From assembly GCA_039881045.1 (NCBI GenBank), contig JAYWVB010000032.1, positions 308,847-372,846 on the forward strand: a stretch of 64,000 bases of DNA. The letters are read 5' to 3'. Source of the stretch: Chaetomium olivaceum. Lineage: Eukaryota > Ascomycota > Sordariomycetes > Sordariales > Chaetomiaceae. Below are positions 12,081 to 23,798 of the stretch, in pieces. Within the stretch, counting starts at the first letter, position 1. The number at the start of each line of letters is the position of its first letter. Position numbers and translations under genes: made by a program. The notes beneath the pieces are model-generated. The model did no database searches. It was not told the origin of the DNA and saw only the letters and a list, made by a program, of their open reading frames with translations.

Positions 12081-13616
12081 ATGAGCCGGAGCTTCTACGA
12101 CATCGACCCGGCGGGTGAGGTGCTCTGCACCTATACTAATGGCGGGGAGAAGGAGAAGCTCAAATCTGTGAGTGCACGTTTTGGCTACGACGCGATTTCC
12201 TCCGCCCATCGCTGCCTCCCGGTCCTTATTCAACTCCGGCTTCTTCTTCGCTATGATGTTTCACGCAGCAGCAAACTAATTGACCCATCCTTCCGCAGGA
12301 GAAAACCGAAGTGCCCGTCCCCAAGGCAATCCTCTACGCGTTCCTTCCTGCCGGCTACCCACATTCCGTAACCGACGACTACCTCCCGTACCAAACCTAC
12401 GATTCGCTTCAAGCCTTCGCCTCGTCCATCACCTCGTTGCTCGCTAACCGCGCCGTGCTCGAGGGTCTCGGGGTCGGGGACTCGTCGTCGTCCCCGACGG
12501 GCGCTCTGATCCTCAAGATCACGGGCGACACCATCTCGCGCATCGCCACCATATTGTTTGCCCACCGCATGGGCCAGGCCATCGAGCCCGAGTGCAAGTT
12601 TTAACCGCTTCCTAGCCGACATATTCAACGACAGCGCCCAGTTCCTCGACTTACTCACCCCGGCCCTGCCGTACTTTCCCAAGCTGGGCGTGATCGTTTC
12701 CGCGGGAGTGCTGCGCTCGCTCTGTGGCGTGGCCGCGAATGCGAGTAAGGCTAGTCTGTCGGCGCATTTTGCGCTGACGGGGAACTTGGCAGAGCTGAAT
12801 GCGAAAGAGGCGTCGCAGAAACCGTCGTCAGCTTGTTGGGAATGTTGGTCGGGTCGTTGGTGGTGAAGATGGTGGAGGACAAGCAGGTGGTGTGGATGCT
12901 CATGGTGGTTCTGGCTGGGGTACACTTGGCAATGAACTACCACGCGTGCGCGCGGTCAAAATGCGCTCCCTGAACCGCCAGCGGGCAACCCTTGTGTTCC
13001 GAGAATGGCTGGATCATGGGACGGTCCTCACCCCGGAGCAAGTGTCACAGAGGGAGAGCATCCTACGCAAGGGGAGGGGGAACCTGGCGAGCAAGAGCGG
13101 AGATTACACGGGGTTTTGCGATTTTGGGACGTATGGGGACCTCATGGGGTGGAATCCGAAAGGGTATCACCGGTATGACTTTGAGACAAGCACATATTTC
13201 ATGGGGATATGGCACCGCGGGGGGTACTTTTACATGAGAATTGCGCTGAAAGAAGGGACTCAGACCCCACTCTCTGCCTGGTTTGATGCCGTCAACCATG
13301 CTTACCATTTTGACTCGGCGCTCAAAGATGGGTTGCAGAGCCATTACGAGAACGAGATCCCACTGGGCTACGTGTCGGAGGAACAGAAGCAGACGATATT
13401 CGCGGCCATGATTGCTGGCGGTTGGGATCTTGAGGTGAATGCCCTAGAAACGAGGTTGCCCGTGAGGGTACGGGCAGGTGATGGTAGGAAAGGTAAGCCA
13501 GCAGCTTTCTTAACCTTGGCCGCTACGTTTATGCCCGATACTGATTCATTTAGCCCTCCACCTACCCGAGAAGGACCCAGCACGCCTAAATGGTCTCTCA
13601 GAAGCAAAGCATGACT
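12081..13616 (+). CDS. RUS (root UVB sensitive)/DUF647 family protein, three frameshifts
   Basis: The RUS/DUF647 family is conserved from fungi to plants and animals; its biochemical role is unknown, and plant members are tied to vitamin B6 and UV-B responses. Exon 1 is 12081-12167 and exon 2 starts at 12299 (phase 0). Family blocks seen: PKAILYAFLPAGYPHSVTDD, DTISRIATILFAHRMGQ, CKF-YRFLADIFND, FALTGNLAELNAKEASQ, TVVSLLGMLVG and VKMRSLNRQRA. They lie in different frames: one extra A near 12600-12604 (TTTTAACC), one G missing at 12815-12818 (CAGAAAC), and one G missing at 12943-12946 (GCGTGCG). A last intron from about 13492 to 13552 probably replaces the open frame that ends at 13614. Apart from those three sites the protein is colinear and about 420-440 residues, as expected. 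Confidence 0.87.
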
Positions 13617-14016
13617 GATCAGGGGGGGTCATGGTGGCGAATGGATAAAGTTGGTGTTCTGCTGGTGATCCTGCCGAAATGGTGGTTTTGGCTAACGACC
13701 GACAATACGTCTTTGGGTAGGCTTGTTGTTATTTTACTTGAGATACCATGCGAATAACGGGGAAACTGGGGTTTTATTTGTTCCTAAAAGCTCCGTGCTT
13801 GGTTGATTCAATGTTCGGTGTGTGCCTGAAGCCCTTCCACTAGTGTCCTCGGACTTCACCTGATGTTGGCGGAGGTCAGCAGCCTAGACGCTACACACCG
13901 CGCGCCTTGAATCCCTTAACGACCTATCCACTGAGTGGTATGGTACATAAATACGTACATGATATTCGTACAAACAAACGCAGACAACTCCGCATAACCG
14001 CCTCCCTTTTCCACGG
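13617..14016. other. Intergenic region between convergent genes
   Basis: About 400 bp of 3'-flank shared by the RUS gene (+) and the haem lyase gene (-). No further gene is visible. Confidence 0.5.
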
Positions 14017-14864
14017 CTATGAGAACCCAACAGCCCGCATAGCCCGCATCTTGACGCCTTCCCACGTGTTCAGCTTCGGTCGCACATCTAGATAGAAGTT
14101 GAGCTTCCCCTTGCTACGCCCATCATTCCGCCCTGAATAAAAGTCGATGACATATTCCACTTGTGTCCCGCACCGGTCAATAACCCAGTCGTGGCGGTCG
14201 AAAGGTGCCGTGTAGCCAAGCAGCGTGTTGATCCTCGCTTTGGGGCTCATGGTCGCGCTGCCCAAACCGGCGAAGCTGTGCAATCTTGGCCCGCCACACC
14301 CGCCTTTTATCACGGGCTCCACGTAGGGCGCCTCCCACTTGAGGATCTCGGCCCACGCCCGCTCGTTGACGGCATTGTGGATGGGCACGACCGTCCTCAT
14401 GTCTGCGGCCGCCGCCTCGTGGCCCTTGCGCTTCATGGCTTCGAAGAATTGTTTTTCGGAGGGGTACACCCAATGGCCAGTCGACGAGGCCCCGGTCTCT
14501 TGTTCATCGTTGGCGGGACATGCGGCCGGGCCGGGGTCGGAGGTGCGGGGATGCTGGAAACTTCGCGGGACTCGTCGAGGCGTGATTGATTGTGCGTTGA
14601 TTGGTGAGCAGTTGACGGAGGTTCAAATTGCGGTTGTCGCGAAAAAGAAAGTAGGCGGAGCCATGACGACCAGGAAGAAGCGGGTTGTTGGGACGGGGCG
14701 CTCGTGCTTGATGTGTGCACACTTTGTGTTGTCGAGGGCGCTGTTGACTGTGCTGCACGCTCTTTTTGGGCTTGCTGTAACCACAATTCGCGAGTCTTGT
14801 GGTCGACGGGGCACTTTGCTTCCTCATCCGCCACGCCTGCGGCCTCGTGCCCCAGACCTTTCAT
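14017..14864 (-). CDS. CYT2: Mitochondrial holocytochrome c/c1 haem lyase, one frameshift
   Basis: Covalently attaches haem to apocytochrome c or c1 in the mitochondrial intermembrane space. The N-terminal haem-regulatory motif CPVDHKTRELW is followed by a low-complexity linker, then REVSSIP, STGHWVYPSEKQFFEAM, VPIHNAVNERAW, PFDRHDW and VIDFYSG, ending in FYLDVRPKLNTWEG. Upstream and downstream halves are in different frames: a run of four C's (14546-14551) right after REVSSIP appears to have lost one C. I chose the ATG at 14864 (MKGLGHEAAG) because the frame further upstream (to 14981) has only a GTG or a weak ATG at 14972. The YPSEK and CPVD forms look more like the cytochrome c1 lyase (CYT2) than CYC3, but that split is an inference. 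Confidence 0.85.
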
Positions 14865-14981
14865 TGACGTTTCTGCGCCTCGCGGATCGGCTGTCTTCGG
14901 GTTGATGTCGTTTCCCTGCGCCGTCGCGTTCTTGTGGTTGACCAAAACGGTATCGAGCAGATCCGTATACATTATGCGCAC

Positions 14982-16025
14982 ATATTCGGGAGAATCCTCT
15001 TAGTTATCGGTCGTCAAGCCGCCTACTGTGCGGAATTGGGTAAAGTTGCTGAAAAGACAACGCTCGGTTGACGCAGTTGAAGCGGCCCGGTTTTTGAGGC
15101 TCCAGCTGTCGCCACCTGCCCACCTGGGATGGTGGGGTTCTGGTGAGGCAGGATGTGAAAACAAGCAAGACTTGATGGCTAACCAAACAACGAAACTCAA
15201 CTTACACAGCGCCGTGATGGAGGAGGACTAATGTGCGTATTTTTGAGCTTTAGGAATAAAACTATGCAGCTCTGTGGATAGTGGGTTCCACCACTCCGGT
15301 GATGTCATTCGACTTGGCCGAGATCGATCGAGTAGAAATTGAATGCAGTTCCGAATCAGTTCCCAAGATTTGAAGTCGCCTACCTGTTCCCTTAAGTCGT
15401 ACTCCTACGCACGTAGATAGGAGCCGTCACCTGCTTCGCATGTGCGGATTTATTGCGACAGCCTTACACCGTCGCCCTTGGTTGCAAATATAAATCGAGT
15501 GAGAAGTCGGGGAATCTTCTAGGGAAAAGGGAAGATAGTGATAGAACCATTTGCCAATTGCTTATCCCGATCTATACTGACCCCTAATTCTTGCAGTAGA
15601 GGCCGAGACCCCGACCAAACCCCGCCGTGATAACTCGCTCCTGCAACTTTTCAAGGCCTCCAGTCTTGTCGTGGCATTCCTCATGTATATCCATACATGG
15701 TGCGTGGCATCGGACACCCACGTCACCAGTCCTGCATACAACAAAGGAAACATCGTTTTCCGTATCATGTCCTGAAACCGATTTCAAGACCTCGGCAGCA
15801 GTCTCTCGACCGGCGTGCCTACGTGCTTGTGTGCCTGCATTCTCATCCGTTGCGCCTCATAGCAAAACCTTTGCCCTGATATATATGGTGCCGTGTGTTC
15901 TGTGGCTGGAACCGGCCTCGGAATCGCGAAACCCTTGGGTTTTAAGGGAAAATGCGCGAAGGTGGTCCCCAACGAGCTGTCGGGCCCACTCAATGAAAAG
16001 TAAGTTGTAAAAATGTAGGTATTTC
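14982..16025. other. Intergenic region, no gene recognised
   Basis: About 1 kb between the haem lyase start and the KGD4 stop codon. It includes the haem-lyase promoter. Short open frames on both strands (15562-15768, 15627-16010) have no recognisable similarity or splice support. Confidence 0.45.
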
Positions 16026-16503
16026 TTAAACAAAGAGGGCCGCACCGCCGGTCTCAATCGCTTCAATCTCGGCCGCGGTTAGGGGCTGCCGGTGGAAGCG
16101 AGTGGGCAGGTCGTTGCGGTCGAAGAAGACACCCTTGGGAGGGGCAACGGGGCCAAGATGGGAGCCAGCAGCGCCACCGATGCCGGAGTCGGCTTTAATG
16201 GTCTTGCGGAGAGGTCCGAATTGCTGAGCGTGGTCGCGGTAGGCGCTGAAGGTAGAGTGGGCAGACTTGGTAAAGGAATCCGGAAGCGAGTTGGTCGGTG
16301 ATGCGGGATGGGGCTGGGGAGAGTGGTCGACGGATGCTACGGAAATGCTCACGTTAGCTTCACGTTGTCAAGCGGAGGGGTTGCGTTGCCCCTCCAGCAG
16401 ACCCATCGGACATACCGGGAATCGTGCGCTTGCCAATAAATCTAATGGAAGGAGTGCGCTCGGCATGCGCAGCTACCTGGCGAAGAACCTTAGTGGTGAA
16501 CAT
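16026..16503 (-). CDS. KGD4: Kgd4/Ymr31 (MRPS36-like) subunit of mitochondrial 2-oxoglutarate dehydrogenase
   Basis: Small adaptor that ties the E3 subunit to the E1-E2 core of the 2-oxoglutarate dehydrogenase complex in the mitochondrial matrix; earlier named mitochondrial ribosomal protein Ymr31/S36. Exon 1 (16503-16416) encodes MFTTKVLRQVAAHAE followed by SIRFIGKRTIP, a basic mitochondrial presequence. A 79-nt intron separates it from exon 2 (16336-16026). Splicing makes SVDHSPQPHPASP contiguous. The C-terminus has the family signature LPTRFHRQPLTAAEIEAIE and GGAALF. Total 132 residues, a normal fungal length. The frame is intact. The gene sits on the same strand as the haem lyase, a second mitochondrial gene, about 1.1 kb away. 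Confidence 0.87.
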
Positions 16504-18389
16504 CGTCTTGGTCGGTCTGGTCGGGTTGAGTTGCGGGTGCGGGCTCGAAGAGGTGGCACGGCGTTGTGGATCTCCGAGGGTTCGAGAATTTTGATCTCCT
16601 CGCGACGACTGCTGTCCTACGTGTGGTCTTGGGCGCGGCTGGGTAGATCTGATGGCAATTTACAAGAACAACTATGTAGGACAGGTCGAGGGAGGAGAAT
16701 TGGCAAGTGTGAGGGTTGCTGACTTTGAAAAGCCGGATGTCGGGTCGAGGTCGAGGTCTTGCTTTGGGGGGGTTTTCGCATTTCACAAGCTCCGAAAGCC
16801 ACCATCGACCCATGTTGTGGATTCAGCCAATGAAATGGTGGGGCCTTGCTTGGCCCCCCGAACGCCGGAGCGCCCACTGCGCGACCCATCCCACCCCCTG
16901 CTCCCGAGTCGGGCCATTTGGCCACCGTTGCTTGCAAAAGCGGCGGGGAGCGAAAAGAGAGAAGGGAAGAGAAAATCTCAAGAAATAGGGAGGAAACTAT
17001 CGCTTTTTCTTTTGGGCGGAATGCTATCTCGTTATCTCCGATGCATTTCTTTCTGGTCTTCTATAACTACTATCTTCGCGCCCCTGAGGATAAGAGTCGA
17101 CCGCGGTGTTCTTTCGCCTCCCCCACCCCTCCATCCTTGGCCAACTGTCCCGATTCTTCCCGCCGTTGAGCATCAACACAACAGCCGATCACTTGAGACG
17201 TTAACGAATTTGTCAACGGCCAAGACGCGAATGATCTTTGCCATTTCGTTGGCTTACACGGTTTGCTGCTTATTACCGAGGTAGTCTAGCGTACATGGAG
17301 ATTGAAATGCTCAATGCGTTTCTCAGGTTTCCCTCTCGATCTTGCCCTGCTCGGGTTTGCCATGTGCCGTTTTCGTAACGCGGTCCATAATTAGGCCCAC
17401 CCTTATCTTTTTTATCCCCCGCGCTTGCTTGAGGCTTGTACATAATTTCGTTGACTCGCAATGATCCCTCGGCCTTCCCCGCATTCCTGCATTGTTCTGT
17501 GGGCATGCTGCATATGGCTGGGCCCACCCTCCCATCTGCTTGCATGCTCCTTTTGTCCTGCTCTCTATCACGTGGCTCCGTGACCTCGAACTCCAATGCT
17601 GGCCGCTGACATCATTACGCGGTGCTCGAATGCAAATAAACCACACCCGCCTCCTAAATGCATAACTAACAAGTCAGTGGCTGCCAATGTATATTCGAAT
17701 GACCAGCCTTCGTCCGTCCTCACACGGGTCATCCTGGTGTTCCGGAACTAAACGAAAGGGTTAGTTTAAGTTGGGGCTTCGCTCAACCAGTTAGTTACCT
17801 TTTGTATTTTCGAGTCTTCGTTCAGAGCCCTTCTTTTCAGTATTAAGGAGGCATCGACTCCCATATCCACAACATAATAGTCTAGTCTGTCGTTCACCTT
17901 TCCATTGTTTTAGCCACAATGTCGGAGATCGACTCGGTCCACGGCAGCTTAGGTAACCGACCGCACACAAGCCGCGATTGCTCTTCTTCATGTTCTGAGA
18001 GAAACAAGAAGCAGCAACATGCGGACGGCGAGGCAAAAACCCCGAGATCGGATCCTCATAGCGGTGCGGTTCATCAATAAGGTATACTTCTTGGTTAGGT
18101 GGGCTCAATGTCGGGGTTCAGAAATAAACTCGCACATGGGGAGCAGGCTACCTCAACTACCTACCCATCCATCGTCTCTCTCTTAGATTGACTCGCTACA
18201 TATTAAGTTAACACCCAACGGAGCACAATATTACTCGTTCTAGATTAAATACCCTATTACTATAGAGGTTGCTCTAACAGCGATTCAAACCTGTGCGACC
18301 AAATCATAACTCTAATAATAACCAGTTTTCTTTTTTTTATTTTTTTTTACTTAGGTGGGTCAACGATATCAGCTTGGAAAGATACGCGC
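16504..18389. other. About 1.9 kb without a recognisable gene
   Basis: Contains the KGD4 promoter and the 3' flank of the next gene. The longest open frame (16652-17284, +) is Pro/Ser/Arg-rich with no domain and no codon bias. A T-rich tract (18329-18350) is low complexity. No tRNA could be folded convincingly. Confidence 0.45.
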
Positions 18390-19213
18390 CTATAGATAGG
18401 TGCCTGATTGTCCATCTGTGGCCGTGGGTGTCGCCGGCGCTGCTCTTGGGACGTTACCGACCGTTGCTCCAGTCTGCGCGGGGCCTCCAATCTGTGTCGC
18501 CGGCGGGGTTCCCGTTGTTCTAGGAATGACATGTTAATCCTCTTGCAAAGTACATTAGTTCAACTTCACTTACGTAGTGGCTGGGGCCCGGCGGCCTCCC
18601 TTCCTCTTGGTCCACCACCGAGACACAACGTAAGCTCCCTATTGATGATGGGGTTAGGGAGGCATGTCAAACTCTTTATCCAAGTGAACTCACCAAACAT
18701 GCGCTGACGAGGAACGCAAACATGGCCATGAACGAGAATGCCAAAACGGTTCGCCAATGACCGCACCCGGTGTACGCGATATCAACTGGCCCGCTGATGA
18801 AGAAGGGGTTTCTCCACCAACCTCCCCAATAGTACCCCCAACAGTCCCAAAACCAGGGAGAGCTGCATGTGCTGGTGCCAGTTCGCTAGGCGGAAGGTTA
18901 GCCTTAAGATCGTCTTATGTTAATGCGGGAAACTAACCGTAATCAATAAGCAGAAGAGCACTAGCCACATGATGAAGAGGGCGAAGTCAACCGGGAACGG
19001 TAGGAAGGAATATAAGAAAGGGGCAATGAAGACGATTGCAAAGACGATGCTGATGGATGCAATTATGATGCCATATATGACCCTGCCGTCCCTAGTTGCG
19101 CCGGCCTCTGAGAGGACGTGTAGGAAACGAGCGAGGATTCCAACCACGATGATGGAGCAGATGAGCTGCCAGACACGCAGAGCCACTAGGGCTATTCTCG
19201 ATGCGGCACCCAT
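18390..19213 (-). CDS. MARVEL-like four-helix membrane protein with Trp/Cys-rich loop
   Basis: Fungal integral membrane protein of the MARVEL type, a family linked to membrane domains such as eisosome regions; the exact role is unknown. Exons: 19213-18938, 18885-18694, 18638-18574 and 18519-18390, all with consistent phases. Residues ~10-30 and ~45-95 hold three hydrophobic helices (LICSIIVVGILARFLHVLS; VIYGIIIASISIVFAIVF; FALFIMWLVLFCLLIT). Exon 2 then encodes a loop with SPWFWDCWGYYWGGWW and a fourth helix (VLAFSFMAMFAFLVSA). A basic motif WWTKRKGG begins the cytosolic tail, which is rich in Thr, Pro and Ala. No signal peptide is needed because helix 1 acts as the anchor. The frame is intact in all exons, unlike several neighbours. 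Confidence 0.75.
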
Positions 19214-19773
19214 GACGGCTGTTGGTGTTTCTGCTTTTGTATGCGATGCTGGCCTTTGGGTTGAATGATATCGAAGCCAATTGTTGGCGAATGTTTCGAC
19301 ATGGAGGGACGAAAATGGTCGCTGGGGCGACTCCTATAACCCCATCAACCTTGCTTTGTTTTCCTCGCGGGCCGAATCGATGGTGATACCAAATGACCTC
19401 ATCTAACATCTTAGGTGGCTCTTCTTCATTGTTATATTTTACAACTCACTTAAAACGGCGAAGTCCTAGAACGGCCACGTCGTGGAGTCCAAATCCCGGA
19501 ACCAGTCTCATAGAGAAGCCAACCGTTGCATACCGCAAACGGCTGTCAACCTCACCACATTGAATTGCTTTGATCATCAACGTTGCAGTCGCGTGTTTGG
19601 GAGAACCTGGTGACTTATGTTCTTCTTAATAAAAGAAGACCATCTTCATTCTAAAATGAATCTAAATGTGGTTTGCTCAAGGCTGCGGTCTCATTACAAC
19701 CCCGCCCCTATTGCTCCCCTGAGTAGGGAGGCAAACATTGGACCCAGGTACGAAACTAGATGTTCAGATTGCA
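19214..19773. other. Intergenic region
   Basis: About 560 bp holding the MARVEL-gene promoter and the dioxygenase 3' flank. Short frames only; I see nothing else. Confidence 0.5.
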
Positions 19774-21116
19774 TTACTGGCCCGCCCCTGTCGGCGCTGC
19801 TGGAGGAGGCCCTCCGAACCCCGGGTTGTACGCTGTCGGAAAGCCACCGGGAAAAATTCTATCCAAGCCTGGAATTTTCGGGTTCGTCGTCACCATCTCA
19901 CCGCCTTCCTTGAACCTCATCGCTGCAGCCATAATGTCGCGGGTGAAGGTGGTATTTACACCGAAGCTGAACCATGCAAATATGCCGTCCTTCTGCAGAT
20001 CTTCTCCCAGCAGCACATAATGAAAAAAAGGATCAGAAGTTGCAGCCTCCTGCAGCAGAATGTTGTCCGCGGCGTTTTGCATCAGGTTCTGCCGGTTGGT
20101 GGAATACGGCGGAATCTGCTTGACACTGTTGACGAGGTCCTGATCAAAGAATACTTGACCGACGTGCGTGACGCGGGAGTCCCAGAGGGTGTTGTTTGCC
20201 CGAGCCGTAGCATTGAGGTGGCTGATGACATGAATATGCGGTGCGCGTCCCTCATAGTGGCCTGGGAAAATCGTTTGGAACTGTGCGACACCATCTGTAT
20301 CCGTCTTTTGCGAACCCCTGAGAAAGGTTCGGTCGAGGTTGGCCAAGTCGGACATACCAATGCCGTTGACAGTGGCGAGAGCGCCAGAATACACTCCGGT
20401 CGAGTTGGCATCTTCGCGTCGAGTTAGTATGTGATGAGTTTAGAGCTGGTAAGGTAACGACCGACTTACTCCACATCTCAATAAATGACCCTTCTATCGG
20501 TTCGCACGTATCGACGTCGATGAGCTGAATGTCAAGATGTAGTGGAACTCCTTGTTGCCCATCGACGAGTTCGCTTCGAACATCTTGGCCAAGAACGACT
20601 GCGGCCGCGCGGGTTAGTTATCGCTACGAGACAGGTGACCGGACGATGATTATTCCTAATGCCAGACTCACAAAAGGGTCCCTCGGTTGTCTCGGGATTC
20701 AGAACGCAAGAGTTATTCCCCGCAAACACCTCCTTGGGATCAGTCGAAGCGTCGAAGTCTTTGTCAGACTTATGTGATTTTCCAAGCGACGAGGTTTGCC
20801 TTGCTATCGAAAGGTATTAGCTTTCCACTGTTGTCCCAGCCTTGCCTTCCGAGATTGATAATACAAGGAGGTTACCTTTTAGAACACGAACAGATGACGG
20901 TGCCATCAACGAGCGGGCTCGGAACTCGCGCCTCTGAGCCGCACGCTGATAAAGGCCCTTGGCCACATGCTTGTTCGAACAATGGACGAGGCTATTGGTG
21001 TGGATATCGAGAAATCGTCGACGCTCAGCCCTTTCACGGGCCTGGTCGTGGCCAGGTCCATGAGCTGATACCAAAGCTCCAGCTAAGAGGAGACTTGCGA
21101 GAACAAACCCGAGCAT
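19774..21116 (-). CDS. Secreted intradiol ring-cleavage dioxygenase
   Basis: Non-haem Fe(III) enzyme of the catechol/protocatechuate 3,4-dioxygenase superfamily that opens catechol rings between the hydroxyls. Exon 1 starts at 21116 with a signal peptide (MLGFVLASLLLAGALVSA) and a His/Arg-rich prosegment. Exon 2 (about 20815-20672) contains SCVLNPETTEGPF. Exon 3 encodes VVLGQDVRSELVDGQQGVPL and QLIDVDTCEPIEG. Exon 4 carries NSTGVYSG (Fe-binding Tyr), RGSQKTDTDG and FPGHYEGRAPHIHV with the His-x-His Fe ligands. The tail is Gly/Pro-rich. About 340 residues, normal for the fungal extracellular group. Introns have clean GT-AG borders and no frameshift is seen. The tyrosinase gene lies just upstream on the same strand, which fits joint action on phenolics. 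The natural substrate is not known. Confidence 0.88.
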
Positions 21117-21929
21117 TGTAATTGCTTAGTACCGTAGTTTGTAAGCTATGGAGTGGAAAGGTACGGAGTTGGAGAGCCCTTGGCCAGGTAGGTGGTCTAC
21201 TTGATGTTGAAGCAGTGTCTTATATTCTTCATTACCGACACTACGTGTTAGCTCTACAGTTCGCGCCTGGCTCGGACAAATCGGAGACCGAGATAGAGAT
21301 GCCGCTCATTGCCTTGTGTTGGTTGACGCGGCCCCGAACACGCGCGCCAATGTCATACGGCGGAGTGAGTCTCAGTTAAGGTTGTCGAATTTAGTTTCGC
21401 TCGTGCAAATACCCGTTGCCCAATCCAGCGTTCTCAGGGTAGAATATTGTTATTGCACCTAAGCGATGAGACTCGGGCAAGAGACTCGGCATGAGGTTTC
21501 CAGGTCATCGGGTATGTGCCTCCACCACCCGCACGAGAGGTGCGGCGGAGTTAGATTGCAAGCTATAGGCAGAATGCACACCGGAGATGCGGGAAGCTCT
21601 GGATTGGTGTTTTGTGGTTGCCGCCATTTGCGAACCCCGGTATGAATAGGTATTGTTGGTGTTGCGCGTAAAGGGCCGTCATGGACTTCACGGAATGTAC
21701 GACCCGAGACTGACGAGCTTGAACCGAATTTGATGCCTTACGGCTTACCTAACAAGATCAATATTACTATGGGGCTAAATAATTTAGGGTTATTAGTCTA
21801 GACGCTGAGGGAATGATCACTTGGGTTCATATATTACAGTATAGTTGGTTACAAAAACGTGATGGAATTGCGAAAGCAAATGGAAGCAGTCTTTGGTGCA
21901 TTTGTGACCCGTGCTATCTTCAGCGCCAC
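21117..21929. other. Intergenic region
   Basis: About 810 bp including the dioxygenase promoter and the 3' flank of the tyrosinase gene. It has AT-rich patches near 21740-21830. No coding frame of note. Confidence 0.5.
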
Positions 21930-23155
21930 TCAGACGTACTCGTAGCACAGATAACCGCCCTTGATATCCATTACGTCCGCGACAGTAGCGTTTGGAATAA
22001 TGCCCAAGGAAGACATGACATGATTCAATGTCACATTCTTCCCACCATTGTCACCGCTCGCTGGGTCTGGCGTGACAGCCAAAATTGCGGACGTGGGCTT
22101 TCCCCACATGGAAGTCTCTTCTTCCATCCCCCCCGGAAACTCTGAGAAGCCTACCGCTGGGTCCTGAGCGTTCAGCCCACCGATGTCCTTGTACCGCTTT
22201 TTGGGGCCTTCCGCTTGCCAGGTCGCCCACATCTTGTCGACAAAGCCGTGGTGCATGAAGAACAACGGATCGCCAGATGAGGTGATCGAGTTACCGTCCT
22301 AAACACAACACAGATAGTTAATGATTGGAAATAACATGAATGAAAAAAGAAATCAGGGCCTACCATCATTGCTAATGCTATGTGTCCCATAAGATGAGGG
22401 CCGGAGTAGATGCCGTCCAGAACGCTCTCGTAGGTTGTATGGTTGAGCGCAGCAGTAACAAACGATGTTCCGCATTGAGAACTGAACATGTCTGTGATTC
22501 TACGGTTGACGCATCGGGGCTCCGACCCAAATCCCGGTCCGATGTTTACAGTGAGATTTGCAAAGGGGCCGTTGGGGACACAGGGGTTCGCCGCCGTGCC
22601 ACCTCCCCCGAACCCGGTAACGGGATCGAAAATAGTACTCGCAGAGAACTTTCCGGCGTCACGAGTCTCGTCCCAGTAGCTATTTCACATGTAAGTAACT
22701 CTCTGATATTTCGGGACAAAATGGGGCTGGTTACGGAATAGCGCCTGTGTATCCACACTCCTGCAATAGGAACTCCAAAGTTTTCAAATAGTATCTGTGA
22801 TACGGTAGGAACTGGCCCGTGGTATGGATTTGCAAGGCGTGAATCTGGTGAAGAGAGACCAGCTCATCCCATCTGGTCTTGGCACCAGGAAGGCGGTCGA
22901 GCTTCTGGGGGGAGGTTAGAAGACAGCGGTTGGCGGCCAGGTAAGCCTTCTTGTCGGCGTCACTTATGTCGTGCCTATAGGGAACAGCATTAGTATTATT
23001 GAATTGCAGTGTTAGGCACCAGGATGCGAAGGTCAGACTTACCAAGAGCGTCTCTGCTGCGGCGCAGTACATTTGGGGTTACCGGCATGCTTTGCTGGGA
23101 AGGCCGTAACGACGGCGGCACCCGCAATGGAGAGAATGACTGAAACAAGCAGCAT
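21930..23155 (-). CDS. Secreted tyrosinase (type-3 copper)
   Basis: Oxidises monophenols and o-diphenols to o-quinones. The start at 23155 gives a signal peptide (MLLVSVILSIAGAAVVTA) followed by the mature N-terminus. Four exons: intron 1 (about 23041-22977) joins RRSW to HDISDADKK, intron 2 (about 22736-22682) joins TGAIP to YWDETRD, and intron 3 (about 22362-22299) joins ALAMM to DGNSITSSGDP. The copper-A site is within LHQIHALQIHTTGQFLPYHR. The copper-B site comprises HLMGH and DPLFFMHHGFVDKMW. The protein ends with DIKGGYLCYEYV soon after the core, so it lacks the long C-terminal lid of intracellular melanogenic tyrosinases; length about 380 residues. The frame is intact. The neighbouring ring-cleaving dioxygenase suggests a catabolic rather than a pigment role, by inference. 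Confidence 0.9.
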
Positions 23156-23798
23156 TGCTAGTAGTTAGGCGGTTAGTAATGGCTGTTGGAGAAGAGAACT
23201 CGTTGTCATTAGGTTGTTCTGCGAGGGGAGCCGCGATTTAAGGAGACCCCTTCGTTCCGGGCCTTATCAGTGTTGCTGGTCCCAAAAGAAATACAATCTG
23301 TGCGACCATTGTTAAGTGACACGCTGACAGCTGCGATGAAACCCCGGGAATGAAGCTACGGTACTGGTGTGGGAATTGGGATAAGCGATAGGATAGGCTG
23401 AATTGATTTTTGACGAGGCGCCCACCATGTGTTTACCAGGTTTGCTGTTGACGTGTTGCTGCAGAATTCACCCGGATGTTTGTTACCGTCCAGCCGCACC
23501 AATGGAGAAAGCCGAGAGGAATGAGGCTTAGGATGCTCAGCTTGTTCCGGTGTGGGAGAGGTTCCTGTCTGCGACTATAAATAGAAGAGGGCTGGAAGAA
23601 GCAGCATACGCGAGACCAATCATGGTGTCGGCGAACCAGACGGGTAAGATATCTCTGCCTGGACCCGAAGTGTATTTGCGTCCTGAGTTACTCTGACGAT
23701 GGGAAGCGAGTAGACTCGGGAGCTGGAATGCATTTATGGCGGTGGTGTAAAGTCAATTACTCTCTTCCATTTTCAGGCCGGGTCTACACCTGATCTGT
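23156..23798. other. Intergenic region
   Basis: About 640 bp between the tyrosinase start and the permease stop. A likely tyrosinase core promoter lies near 23575-23590 (TATAAATA on the plus strand reads as a weak box only). No gene is seen. Confidence 0.45.

Noticed and set aside
16652..17284. 210-codon plus-strand open frame
   Set aside because: Low-complexity composition, no domain, no splice signals and no codon bias.
18240..18300. tRNA-like GGTTTGAATC on the minus strand near 18290
   Set aside because: No matching acceptor stem is found within tRNA distance.
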